From positions 2,875,188 to 2,939,187 of the forward strand of contig NC_083642.1 of the NCBI RefSeq assembly GCF_963576545.1: DNA of 64,000 bases. Direction: 5' to 3'. Source of the stretch: Limanda limanda (lineage: Eukaryota; Chordata; Actinopteri; Pleuronectiformes; Pleuronectidae). The notes beneath the pieces were generated by a model. The model worked only from the letters and a program-made list of their open reading frames with translations, did no database searches and was not told where the DNA came from. Positions 41,423 to 51,668 of the stretch are shown here, in pieces (the first letter of the stretch is position 1; each line of letters starts with the position of its first letter). The position numbers and the translations under genes are program-made.

Positions 41423-42412
41423 TCACAACCGCCTCCGACCCAGCTCCTGATGATGCAATTGCTGATCTTCATTCACACCCGTAGAAACCGTGGAGATGAA
41501 CGGGCGCATGATGAGTTGACAAGCAGCTGTCAAAGCTGAGCCGGAGTATTTACGTGCAGTGAGGTAAACCAGAGGGTTGAGGGCGCTGTTCAGACACACC
41601 AGCCCACGACTTATCTGATGGCCGACGTAAACTCTGTTGGACCATGTGTGATAGTTCTCGTGTTTGCTCAGAACTCTTGACCAGAGATTTAGGTTCTTGA
41701 ACAGGTGATAGGGGAGGTAACACACAGAGAAGAGAAGGATCAAAATGAACATCAACCTCAGGCTCCTTTGCTTCAGATCCTTGTCGACGTTGTTTTTGGA
41801 GCAAAGTGTGATAATCATATGTCCGTAGCAGCCCAGCGTGATGAGGAGTGGGATACAAAACCCAGTCAGGGTCCTCCCCAGGCTGTAGTTCAGGTAATCC
41901 TCCACAGATGTGTCGTGTGTGGTGTCGTAGCATTTCTCAGTGTTGTTTCCAAACGTTTTGATGTAGAACATGTCTGGAAGACTCTGGGCAGCCACCAGCA
42001 GCCACACGAGGACTGAGATGTTCACAGAATGAGTGACAGTGATTCTTCCTAACACTTTCATCGGGTGAACAATAGCCAGGTACCTGTACACGCTGATGCA
42101 CGTAAGGAATCCGATGCTGCCGTAGAGGTTCGCGTTGAAGCAGAATCTCGTTATCTTGCAGAATGTAGCTCCAAAGATCCACTCTCTGTCCCTGAAGTAG
42201 TAATCCACCAGAAAAGGCAAAGTGAGCAGATACAAAATATCTGCAAGTCCCAGGTTGAGAACAAACACGTTGACGCTTCCCAGTTTCTTCCAGTTCTGCC
42301 ACAAAGACTTCAACCCCCATGCGTTAGCAACCAGGCCGACGATGAAGACCAAGATTAAAACAGGAGGCAGGAATTTGCCGGGGAAATCAAAGTTGACAGA
42401 GGTATCGTTCAT
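41423..42412 (-). CDS. P2Y1-like nucleotide receptor, array copy 5
   Basis: 329 aa, protein identical to copy 4. Intact, with the same shifted C-terminus. The last of the near-identical 3114-bp units. Confidence 0.87.
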   Translation of the reverse strand: MNDTSVNFDFPGKFLPPVLILVFIVGLVANAWGLKSLWQNWKKLGSVNVFVLNLGLADILYLLTLPFLVDYYFRDREWIFGATFCKITRFCFNANLYGSIGFLTCISVYRYLAIVHPMKVLGRITVTHSVNISVLVWLLVAAQSLPDMFYIKTFGNNTEKCYDTTHDTSVEDYLNYSLGRTLTGFCIPLLITLGCYGHMIITLCSKNNVDKDLKQRSLRLMFILILLFSVCYLPYHLFKNLNLWSRVLSKHENYHTWSNRVYVGHQISRGLVCLNSALNPLVYLTARKYSGSALTAACQLIMRPFISTVSTGVNEDQQLHHQELGRRRL

Positions 42413-44523
42413 GTTCTTCTGAGCTGCAGTTCTTCCTCCTCGTGAATGTGATCGTCTCTTTTGGTTCCACATCTCAGGGCTCGGCACACTTCATTCAAGT
42501 TCCTGCACGTACTTATATCCAGGAAACTATGTTAATGTCACGGTGCTGTTGCCAGAAGCAGGGCCTGACCCACACAAAGGAAGTGATGCAATGATGGTTA
42601 GACCTGTTTTACTACCAGGCTGTTAGCAGACAACAGGCGGTTAAAAAATTATTAAACGTAAAATTCTTTTAACTTTGTGCTTATGTTGTTTTTAATGTCC
42701 CTGTGCAGCACATTAACTCTGTGGAAGGTGCTTCATAAATAAAGCTGCCTTGCCCAATGTGAGGTCAGATGTTAAAGCCAATGTGAGAACAACACAAGAA
42801 AATCAGGGGGGGGGGGGGTGAAATTGATCTAATATAAACTATTACTGGACATCAGTTAGACTTCATGTCCAGCATATGTCAGGTCTCACAAGCTCTTTCA
42901 TAAATATAGTAAAACTAGTTTTAAATTTGGTTTCATTGTTATAATGAATCAGCTCATTACAGGAGGAAGAAGGAAGTGAAACGTTTGGAAAAAGGCATTT
43001 CAAACTTTAATGTGTGACTTCAGTAAGGAAATGAAAAACACCAATTTAGAATAGTAACAATCATCAGGAAGACAAATGTAGGAACTTTGTAAAATATTGA
43101 CATTATTAACTATACATAAAAAGTGCAGAAATATTTACAGCAAAACAGTAAAATAAAGAAAGTGCAATATCATCTGACATCCAATCACACACACAAACAG
43201 ACACACTTTCAAAGTTGCATTGGTCGAGTCAAAAAACAAGATCTGTCAACACAGAGGCTGGAGTCATTCTGCAGGATTTCTATCTAACAATCACTTTAAA
43301 TTCATTTTAATTTGTTACTTGAGATGACGTTGCCTTATAGCAAAGTAAATAAGTCTTTAAAAACATCTTCATGACCAAAGTAGCATCGAGATCAATGTCC
43401 ACGATTCATAGTTTAGGTTTTTCTAGGTTGAAAAAAACACGATACAATTTTTGAGACTCAATCGGCCCAAATATATGAAACTTACTGCTTCAGTCCTGTT
43501 GCGGGTGGAGATCAAAGGCAGGAGTCGTCGTTCTCAAGTTAAAATTAAGCAAGTTTATTCAGAGGTCACAGGTCAGGAAACTGCGGTGTCTAGCAAATTA
43601 TCATACATGGACCACTAATCCTAGGCAGTAAGCTGCACAGGAAAAATGGCGCTTACATAAAGTGCGTACATAGCTTATATATTGATATACTGAGCGTGAC
43701 AGAGGTTCTTGTACGCGGGACAGTGCCTCGTTGGCTGGTTCACAAGGGAGTCCTGCCTTCCTGGCTCGTTGGGTCCTCCTCCTGGCGTCGCGTGTTGATG
43801 ATGATGATCTGGGCGTGCACGTCATGTCGCGGTTACCAGAGGTCATAGCGTTCTGGCCTCAAAGCATTCTAAGACTGATGATTTCATTGTGTGTACTGAT
43901 GTGTGGAACGTATCATGCACAGGAGAGAGGACGTCTTAGAAATTAATATAATGAAGGGATTTATGGAAAACTGTGAGAAAAGGCATGGAAACCTCTAGTC
44001 TAATCTGTCCGCTGTGTGTGTGAGGGAGGGTTTTGGCCTTGTCTGCTAATTATCTGCCTCACCTCCCTCAGATGTTGGCCTTGTGTGTGTGTGTGTGTGT
44101 GTGAACATGATGTGTAGCTGACCACACGTTAAAGTGTGTGTATGTCAATAGTCCTGATGTTTCCAGTTGTGAAACATCAGGAGAATCAGAGTCAATTTTA
44201 TACTTTTTAAAAAAGGTCAAATGCACGTTGACAAATTTACTTTAAACTTTGAGTTCACGATCAGGCGCCTTTAATTAAAAGGTTGCATTTCCCTCTGAGA
44301 AGCTTTGTATCAGTGCACATCTTTAAAACTATCTCAAAAACTCACTTAGAACCTTCAACTTCTACTTTGTGGGTTATAGACATTTTGCAGCTGTTTTATA
44401 AAATGACGCAGCGTTAGATCTGGGGAGTGATGGAGTCGAGCTCAGTCACAGTCCAGTGCATCAGCTGCTGAAGCTCATATTTAAGCTGCTTTAGCTCTCA
44501 ACTCTTCCGACCTCGACGCCCCG
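42413..44523. other. spacer between receptor copies 5 and 6
   Basis: Same architecture as the three spacers before it but visibly more diverged (for example TGAAATTGATCT after the G run at about 42806). Contains LTR copy 43499-44149. Confidence 0.7.
43499..44149 (-). mobile_element. solo LTR, fourth and most diverged copy
   Basis: 651 bp at the identical insertion point, with a shorter GT tract and scattered substitutions. It is upstream of receptor copy 5. Copies 6, 7, 8 and 1 have no such LTR upstream. Confidence 0.78.
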
Positions 44524-45522
44524 TCACAACCGCCTCCGACCCAGCTCCTGATGATGCAATTGCTGATCTTCATTCACACCCGTAGAAACCGTGGAGATGA
44601 ACGGGCGCATGATGAGTTGACGAGCAGCTGTCAAAACTGAGCCGGAGTCTTTACTTGTGTTGAGTAACACCAGAGGGTTGAGGGCGCTGTTCAGACACAC
44701 CACCCCACGACTTATCTGATGGGCAATGTAAACTCTGTTGAACCAATTGTGACATTTCCCGTTTTTGCTCAGAACTCTTGACCAGAGATTTAGGTTCTTA
44801 AACAGGTGATAGGGGATGTAACAAACAGAGAAGAGAAGAATCAAAATGAACATCAACCTCACGATCCTTTGCTTCATATCCTTGTTTGAGTTGATTTTGG
44901 AGCAAAGTGTGATAATCATATGTCCGTAGCAGCCCAGCGTGATGAGGAGTGGGATACAAAACCCAGTCAGGGTCCACCCCAGGCTGTAGTTCAGGTAATC
45001 CTCCACAGATGTGTCGTGTGTGGTGTCGTAGCATTGCCCAGTTTGGTTTCCAGACGTCTTGATGTAGAACACGTCTGGAAGACTCTGGGCAGCCACCAGC
45101 AGCCACACGAGGACTGAGATGGTCACAGAATGAGCGACAGTGATTCTTCCCAACACTTTAATCGGGTGAACAATAGCCAAGTACCTGTATACGGTGATGG
45201 ACGTAAGGAATCCGATGCTGCCGTAGAGGTTCAGGTTGAAGCAGAATCTCGTTATCTTGCAGAATGTAGCTCCGAAGATCCACTCACTGCCCTTCAAGTA
45301 GTAAACCACCAGAAATGGCAGCGTGAGCAGATACAAAACATCTGCAAGTCCCAGGTTGAGAACAAACACGTTGACGCTTCCCAGTTTCTTCCAGTTCTGC
45401 CACAAAGACTTCAACCCCCATGCGTTAGCAACCAAGCCGACGATGAAGACCAAGATTAAAACAGGAGGCAGGAATCTGCCAGTGAAATCGAAGCTGACAC
45501 GAGGACAAGAGGTATAATTCAT
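44524..45522 (-). CDS. P2Y1-like nucleotide receptor, array copy 6 (divergent)
   Basis: 332 aa. Keeps both cysteines of the second disulfide (Cys6 in MNYTSC, and GKC in ECL3), like copy 1, but has the frame-shifted C-terminus of copies 3-5. In TM7 the NPxxY motif reads NPLVL, losing the tyrosine. ICL3 differs (SKINSNKDMKQRIVR). ECL2 is GNQTGQCYDTTHDTS. An in-frame TGA upstream fixes the MNY start. Confidence 0.86.
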   Translation of the reverse strand: MNYTSCPRVSFDFTGRFLPPVLILVFIVGLVANAWGLKSLWQNWKKLGSVNVFVLNLGLADVLYLLTLPFLVVYYLKGSEWIFGATFCKITRFCFNLNLYGSIGFLTSITVYRYLAIVHPIKVLGRITVAHSVTISVLVWLLVAAQSLPDVFYIKTSGNQTGQCYDTTHDTSVEDYLNYSLGWTLTGFCIPLLITLGCYGHMIITLCSKINSNKDMKQRIVRLMFILILLFSVCYIPYHLFKNLNLWSRVLSKNGKCHNWFNRVYIAHQISRGVVCLNSALNPLVLLNTSKDSGSVLTAARQLIMRPFISTVSTGVNEDQQLHHQELGRRRL

Positions 45523-46029
45523 GTTCTTCTGAACTGCAGTTCTTCCTCCTCGTGAATGTGATCGTCTCTTCTGGTTTCACATATCAGGTCTCGTCACACT
45601 TTATCCAAGTTCCTGCATGTCCTTTGATACAGGAAACTATGTCAATGACGTGGCGCTGGTGCAAGAAGTAGGGACTGACCCACAGAGGAAGTGGTGCAGT
45701 GATGATTAGATCTGTTTTACAGTCTGGTAGCAGACAACAGGCAGTAAAAAGATAGTCAAAAAAATTATCCTTCAACTTATTTTAACATTTGTTTGGAAAC
45801 ACGTTTTTATGAAACTAAAGGCTCCCCTTTCGGCCTACATGTGTGGTCAAAAATCCGAAAACCACATGCCGCATGTGCTGGACCGAGCCTCCCGAACTCA
45901 GTCTCCCAGGGTGCAACGTGTTCTCTTTGTTCTGAGGAGGTCAAAGCTCTCAGTCTCCCAGGTGGCAACAGGTTGCATTGTTTCAGCAATTTCACAGAGA
46001 GCTGTGAAAAGCCACCAAATTCAACTCCA

Positions 46030-46945
46030 ATTTGTCACTCTGGCACCCATGGCCTCTGACGTCACTGGGCCAATATAAGACCAAGGTCTTATAAGACCAA
46101 GGTCTTATATAGACTGCCGGCCTTTCCTCCTGCATTGGCTAGTGGAGAAACCTGATTTCTCCAGCTCACTCCTTCTCTTCGCATCCAATTAGAGGAACGC
46201 AAAGGTCTAGCTTCCAGCTCACCTTCTCAAGGAAACCTCCTCTCAAATCAGCTCTACCAACTCCTAGCAGCGACTCGGTGTCCTGCAGGTAAGAAATTCA
46301 ACAAGCAAGAGCATCACAGCTCAACAGAACCGCGGGAGCAGAACCTTACGACCAACCGGAGACATCAAACAAAGCAAGGACGAACGGCGAACTGCACAGC
46401 AACTTTCTCCCTTTCTAAGGACTGGTAACATACTGGGCTTAATAATGATACTAGACTAAGCCAGACTGTTTATTTGATTCTGTGTGGTGTTTATAAGTTT
46501 GATATGGGTTGTGTAATTGCAGTTACAAGTTAAATGAAAGAAAGGTTAGTTTGTAATGCTCCTCACATTTCTCTCTGATCCTTTCAGTCTCTAATTAGCA
46601 TTTACACAGATATCGCATATCTCCTCACCTCATTAGCGCAGACCCCCGCTAAATGTTGTAAAACCACTTTTGAAGAAGGGGGGGCTGTTAACCTTAGTTG
46701 TCCAAACCACCATTTTGAAAGCATGCTTATCAGGATGTGAACTGTGGCATCCACAATTTTGAGAACATCCTAATTTACGTACACACACACTCACATACAT
46801 ATCTTTGTTTCAGTTAGTACGTTTGTTAGTAATTTGTGTTTTTATACTTTATTATATTCATAATAAATGTTTTTCTTTCAGAAATGTTTTTTCATTAATA
46901 TTGAATTAGTGCATTTTGCCAACCTCTACACTGTCAAGAACTCCA
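46030..46945 (+). mobile_element. LTR-like repeat copy B
   Basis: Partner of 22909-23510. It has a perfect CRE (TGACGTCA, 46057-46064), CCAATATAAG, an AATAAA (about 46862) and the shared end CCAACCTCTACACTGTCA. It sits upstream of receptor copy 6 in the opposite orientation. The insertion begins near 45790, but I could not fix its outer ends. Confidence 0.5.
46073..46110. repeat. near-perfect palindrome around the TATA region of repeat B
   Basis: AAGACC-AA-GGTCTT occurs twice, joined by ATA and flanked by ATAT on both sides, giving nested inverted repeats able to form a cruciform. The related copy at 22909 lacks it. Confidence 0.8.
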
Positions 46946-48127
46946 TGACCTTCACTGTTCATAATATAATCTTTGATAGTAAATATTGAGATTTCTAATT
47001 GAACGAGATCTAAATGAGACTGATCTTAATCAATACTTTGGCTATTTTTTCCCTTCCTTTGAAGGGTGGTGCCCCGAGGTAACTTTAACCAACTAAAGTT
47101 AATATTTAATGTTAATATTTTAAATATTAATGTTTTATATTTCATTTTGACAACCACATTTATTGAATGCCGAAAGGCACACCATTTTATGGTATCACGT
47201 TTAACGCATTATTGCACAACATATTTAGCAATTTAAACTTTGCTTTAAACTATGCTTTCCGATGTTAAATTCTTTAACTTTTGCCCGTGTTTTTTTTAAT
47301 GTCCCTGTGCAGCACATTAACTCTGTGGAAGGGGCTTCATAAATAAAACTGCCTTGCCCAATGTCAGGTCAGATGTTAAAGCCAATGTGAGAACAACACA
47401 AGAGAAGCTGAGGCGGGGGTTATCTTATATAAACTATTACATATGGAATCAGCTCATTACAGGAAGAAGAAGGAAGTGAAACGTTTGGAAAAAGGCATTT
47501 CAAACTTTATTGTGTGACTTCAGTAAGGAAATGAAGAACACCACACACACACACAGTTACATTGGTCGAGTCAGAAAACAAGATCTGTCAACACAGAGGT
47601 TGGAGTCATTCTGCAGGATTTCCTTCTAACAAATACTAATTTTTAATTCATTTTAATTTGTAACTTGACGTCGCCTTATAGCAAAGTAAATACGGCTTTA
47701 AAAAAATCTTCATGACCAAAGTAGCATCGAGATCAATGTCCTCGATTCATAGTTTCGTTTTTTCTAGGTTGAAAAAACACGATACAATAATTGAGACTCA
47801 ATCGGCCCAAATATATGAAACTTATTGCTTCAGTCCTGAAGTTTCCAGCTGTGAAACATCAGGAGAATCAGTCAATTTGAGTTCATCTCAATAACCCACT
47901 TAGAACCCTTAACTTCTACTTTGTGGGTTATAGACTTTTTGCAGCTGTTTTATAAAATGATGCAGCGTTAGATCTGGGGAGTGATGGAGTTGAGCTCAGT
48001 CACAGTCCAGTACATCAGCTGCTGAAGCTCATATTTAAGCTGCTTAAGCTCTCGACTCTTCCGACCTCGACGCCCCGTCACAACCGCCTCCGACCCAGCT
48101 CCTGATGAAGCAATTGTTGATCTTCAT

Positions 48128-49066
48128 TCACACCGTAGAAACCGTGGAGATTAACGGGCGCATGATGAGTTGACGAGCAGCTGTCAAAGCTGACCCGGAG
48201 TATTTACGTGCAGTGAGGTAAACCAGTGGGTTGAGGGCGCTGTTCAGACACACCAGCCCACGACTTATCTGATGGCCGACGTAAACTCTGTTGGACCATG
48301 TGTGATAGTTCTCGTGTTTGCTAAGAACTCTTGACCAGAGATTCAGGTTCTTGAACAGGTGATAGGGGATGTAACACACAGAGAAGAGAAGAATCAAAAT
48401 GAACATCAACCTCAGGCTCCTTTGCTTCAGATCCTTGTCGACGTTGTTTTTGGAGCAAAGTGTGATAATCATATGTCCGTAGCAGCCCAGCGTGATGAGG
48501 AGTGGGATACAAAACCCAGTCAGGGTCCTCCCCAGGCTGTAGTTCAGGTAATCCTCCACAGATGTGTCGTGTGTGGTGTCGTAGCATTTCTCAGTGTTGT
48601 TTCCAAACGTTTTGATGTAGAACACGTCTGGAAGACTCTGGGCAGCCACCAGCAGCCACACGAGGACTGAGATTTTCACAGAATGAGTGACAGTGATTCT
48701 TCCTAACACTTTCATCGGGTGAACAATAGCCAAGTACCTGTACACGCTGATGCACGTAAGGAATCCGATGCTGCCGTAGAGGTTCAGGTTGAAGCAGAAT
48801 CTCGTTATCTTGCAGAATGTAGCTCCAAAGATCCACTCTCTGTCTCTGAAGTAGTAATCCACCAGAAATGGCAGCGTGAACAGATACAAAACATCTGCAA
48901 GTCCCAGGTTGAGAACAAACACGTTGACGCTACCCAGTTTCTTCCAGTTCTGCCACAAAGACTTCAACCCCCATGCGTTAGCAACCAGGCCGACGATAAA
49001 GACCAAGATTAAAACAGGAGGCAGGAATTTGCCGGGGAAATCAAAGTTGACAGAGGTATCGTTCAT
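48128..49066 (-). CDS. P2Y1-like nucleotide receptor, array copy 7
   Basis: 312 aa, very close to copy 2 but with FGNNTEKC in ECL2, as in copies 3-5. No N-terminal or ECL3 cysteine. Original STVSTV C-terminus. The upstream TGA fixes the start. Confidence 0.88.
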   Translation of the reverse strand: MNDTSVNFDFPGKFLPPVLILVFIVGLVANAWGLKSLWQNWKKLGSVNVFVLNLGLADVLYLFTLPFLVDYYFRDREWIFGATFCKITRFCFNLNLYGSIGFLTCISVYRYLAIVHPMKVLGRITVTHSVKISVLVWLLVAAQSLPDVFYIKTFGNNTEKCYDTTHDTSVEDYLNYSLGRTLTGFCIPLLITLGCYGHMIITLCSKNNVDKDLKQRSLRLMFILILLFSVCYIPYHLFKNLNLWSRVLSKHENYHTWSNRVYVGHQISRGLVCLNSALNPLVYLTARKYSGSALTAARQLIMRPLISTVSTV

Positions 49067-50473
49067 GTTCTTCTGAGCTGCAGTTCTTCCTCCTACTGAA
49101 TGTGATCGTCTCTTTTGGTTTCACATCTCAGGGCTCGGCACACTTCATTCAAGTTCCTGCACGTACTTTGATCCAGGAAACTATGTTAATGTCACGGTGC
49201 TGTTGCCAGAAGCAGGGCCTGACCCACACAAAGGAAGTGATGCAATGATGGTTAGACCTGTTTTACTACCAGGCTGTTAGCAGACAACAGGCGGTTAAAA
49301 AATTATTAAACGTAAAATTCTTTTAACTTTGTGCTTATGTTGTTTTTAATGTCCCTGTGCAGCACATTAACTCTGTGGAGGTTGCTTCATAAATAAAGCT
49401 GCCTTGCCCAATGTGAGGTCAGATGTTAAAGCCAATGTGAGAACAACAAAAGAGAAAATCAGGGGGGGGGGTTGACATTTATCTAATATAAACTATTACT
49501 GACATCAGTTAGACTTCATGTCCAGCATTTGTCAGGTCTCACAAGCTCTTTAATAAAAATAGTATTACTAGTTTTAATGTGTGACTTCAGTAAGGAAATG
49601 AAAAACATCAATTTAGAATAGAAACAATCGTCAGGAAGACAAATGTAGGACCTTTGTAAAATATTGACATTATTTACTATACATAAAAAGTGCAGAAATA
49701 TTTACAGCGAAACAGTAAAATAAAGAAAGTGCAAAATCATCTGACAGCGCACACACACACACACACAGTTACATTGGTCGAGTCAGAAAACAAGATCTGT
49801 CAACACAGAGGCTGGAGTCATTCTGCAGGATTTCTATCAAACAAATACAAATTTTTAATACATTTAAATTCGTCACTTGAGACGACATTTCCTTAAAGCA
49901 AAGTAAATACGTCTTTAAAAACATCTTCATGACCAAAGTAGCATCGAGATCAATGTCCACGATTCATAGTTTAGATTTTTCTAGGTTGAAAAAACACGAT
50001 TCAATTATTGAGACTCAATCGGCCCAAATATATGAAACTTACTGCTTCAGTCCTGAAGTTTCCAGCTGTGAAACATCAGGAGAATCAGAGTCAATTGTAT
50101 ACTTTAAGAAAAAGTCTAATGTACTTTGACAAAATTTACTTTAAACTTTGAGTTCACGATCAGGCCCCTTTAATTAAAAGGTTGCATTTCCCTCTGAGAA
50201 GCTTTGTATCAGTGCAATTCTTTCAAAACTATCTCAAAAACCCACTTAGAACCTTTAACTTCTGCTTTGTGGGTTATAGACTTTTTGCAACTGTTTTATA
50301 AAATGACGCAGCGTTAGATCTGGGGAGTGATGGAGTCGAGCTCAGTCACAGTCCAGTGCATCAGCTGCTTAAGCTCATATTTAAGCTGCTTTAACTCTCG
50401 ACTCCTCCGGCCTTGAGGCCACGTCACAATCGCCTCCGACCCAGCTCCTCATGAAGCAATTGTTGATTTTCAT
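49067..50473. other. spacer between receptor copies 7 and 8
   Basis: The shortest spacer (1.4 kb), with no LTR at the empty site near 50050 and a short CA tract (about 49749). It probably shows the ancestral unit, about 2.35 kb long. Confidence 0.7.
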
Positions 50474-51412
50474 TCACACCGTAGAAACCGTGGAGATGAA
50501 CGGGCGCATGATGAGTTGACGAGCAGCTGTCAAAACTGAGCCGGAGTCTTTATGTGCAGTGAGGTAAACCAGAGGGTTGAGGGCGCTGTTCAGACACACC
50601 AGCCCACGACTTATCTGATGGCCGACGTAAACTCTGTTGGACCATGTGTGATAGTTCTTGTGTTTGCTCAGAACTCTTGACCAGAGATTTAGGTTCTTGA
50701 ACAGGTGATAGGGGATGTAACACACAGAGAAGAGAAGGATCAAAATGAACATCAACCTCAGGCTCCTTTGCTTCAGATCCTTGTGGACGTTGTTTTTAGA
50801 GCAAAGTGTGATAATCATATGTCCGTAGCAGCCCAGCGTGATGAGGAGTGGGATACAAAACCCAGTCAGGGTCCACCCCAGGCTGTAGTTCAGGTAATCC
50901 TCCACAGATGCACGATGTGTGGTCTCGTAGCATTTCTCTGTTTGGTTTACAGACGTCTTGATGTAGAACACGTCTGGAAGACTCTGGGCAGCCACCAGCA
51001 GCCACACGAGGACTGAGATGTTCACAGAATGAGTGACAGTGATTCTTCCTAACACTTTCATTGGGTGAACAATAGCCAAGTACCTGTACACGGTGATGCA
51101 CGTAAGGAATCCGATGCTGCCGTAGAGGTTCACGTTGAAGCAGAATCTTGTTATCTTGCAGAATGTAGCTCCAAAGATCCACTCTCTGTCCCTGAAGTGG
51201 TAATCCACCAGAAAAGGCAAAGTGAGCAGATACAAAACATCAGCAAGTCCCAGGTTGAGAACAAACACGTTGACGCTTCCCAGTTTCTTCCAGTTCTTCC
51301 ACCTCGACTTCAACCCCCATGCGTTAGCAACCAGGCCGACGATGAAGACCAAGATTAAAACAGGAGGCAGGAATCTGCCGGGGAAATTAAAGTTGACAGA
51401 GGTATCGTTCAT
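50474..51412 (-). CDS. P2Y1-like nucleotide receptor, array copy 8
   Basis: 312 aa, intact. N-terminus MNDTSVNFNF and ECL3 KHKNYHTW lack cysteines. ECL2 is SVNQTEKCYETTHRAS, almost that of copy 1 at the other end of the array. Private changes include KSRWKNWKK in ICL1 and DYHFRDREW in ECL1. Original STVSTV end. Confidence 0.88.
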   Translation of the reverse strand: MNDTSVNFNFPGRFLPPVLILVFIVGLVANAWGLKSRWKNWKKLGSVNVFVLNLGLADVLYLLTLPFLVDYHFRDREWIFGATFCKITRFCFNVNLYGSIGFLTCITVYRYLAIVHPMKVLGRITVTHSVNISVLVWLLVAAQSLPDVFYIKTSVNQTEKCYETTHRASVEDYLNYSLGWTLTGFCIPLLITLGCYGHMIITLCSKNNVHKDLKQRSLRLMFILILLFSVCYIPYHLFKNLNLWSRVLSKHKNYHTWSNRVYVGHQISRGLVCLNSALNPLVYLTAHKDSGSVLTAARQLIMRPFISTVSTV

Positions 51413-51668
51413 GTTCTTCTGAGCTGCAGTTCTTCCTCCTCGTGAATGTGATCGTCTCTTCTGGTTTCACATCTCAGGGCTCGGCAAACTTCATTCAAGT
51501 TCCTGCACGTACTTATATCCAGGAAACTATGCTAATGACGTGGTGCTGTTGCCAGAAGCAGGGCCTGACCCACACAAAGGAAATTATGCAATGATGGTTA
51601 AACCTGTTTTACTACCAGGCTGTTAGCAGACAACAGGCTGTAAAAAAATTCTTTTAACTTTGTGCCTG
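51413..51668. other. 5' flank of receptor copy 8
   Basis: Array-type flank, interrupted at about 51668 by the retrotransposon. No other feature. Confidence 0.6.

Larger units (their letters stand above)
45523..48127. other. spacer between receptor copies 6 and 7
   Basis: Unlike its neighbours it lacks the solo LTR (empty site near 47838) and carries instead the insertion of about 1.4 kb that includes 46030-46945. The rest is array spacer. Small open frames at 45793-46078 lie in the inserted material and match nothing known to me. Confidence 0.65.

Noticed and set aside
33070..44523. Regular 3.1-kb spacing as a CRISPR-like or satellite array
   Set aside because: The units contain intact GPCR genes; this is a gene cluster.
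27996..51016. 103-codon antisense frame conserved under every receptor copy
   Set aside because: Its conservation follows from the receptor sequence on the other strand. It lacks independent protein features.
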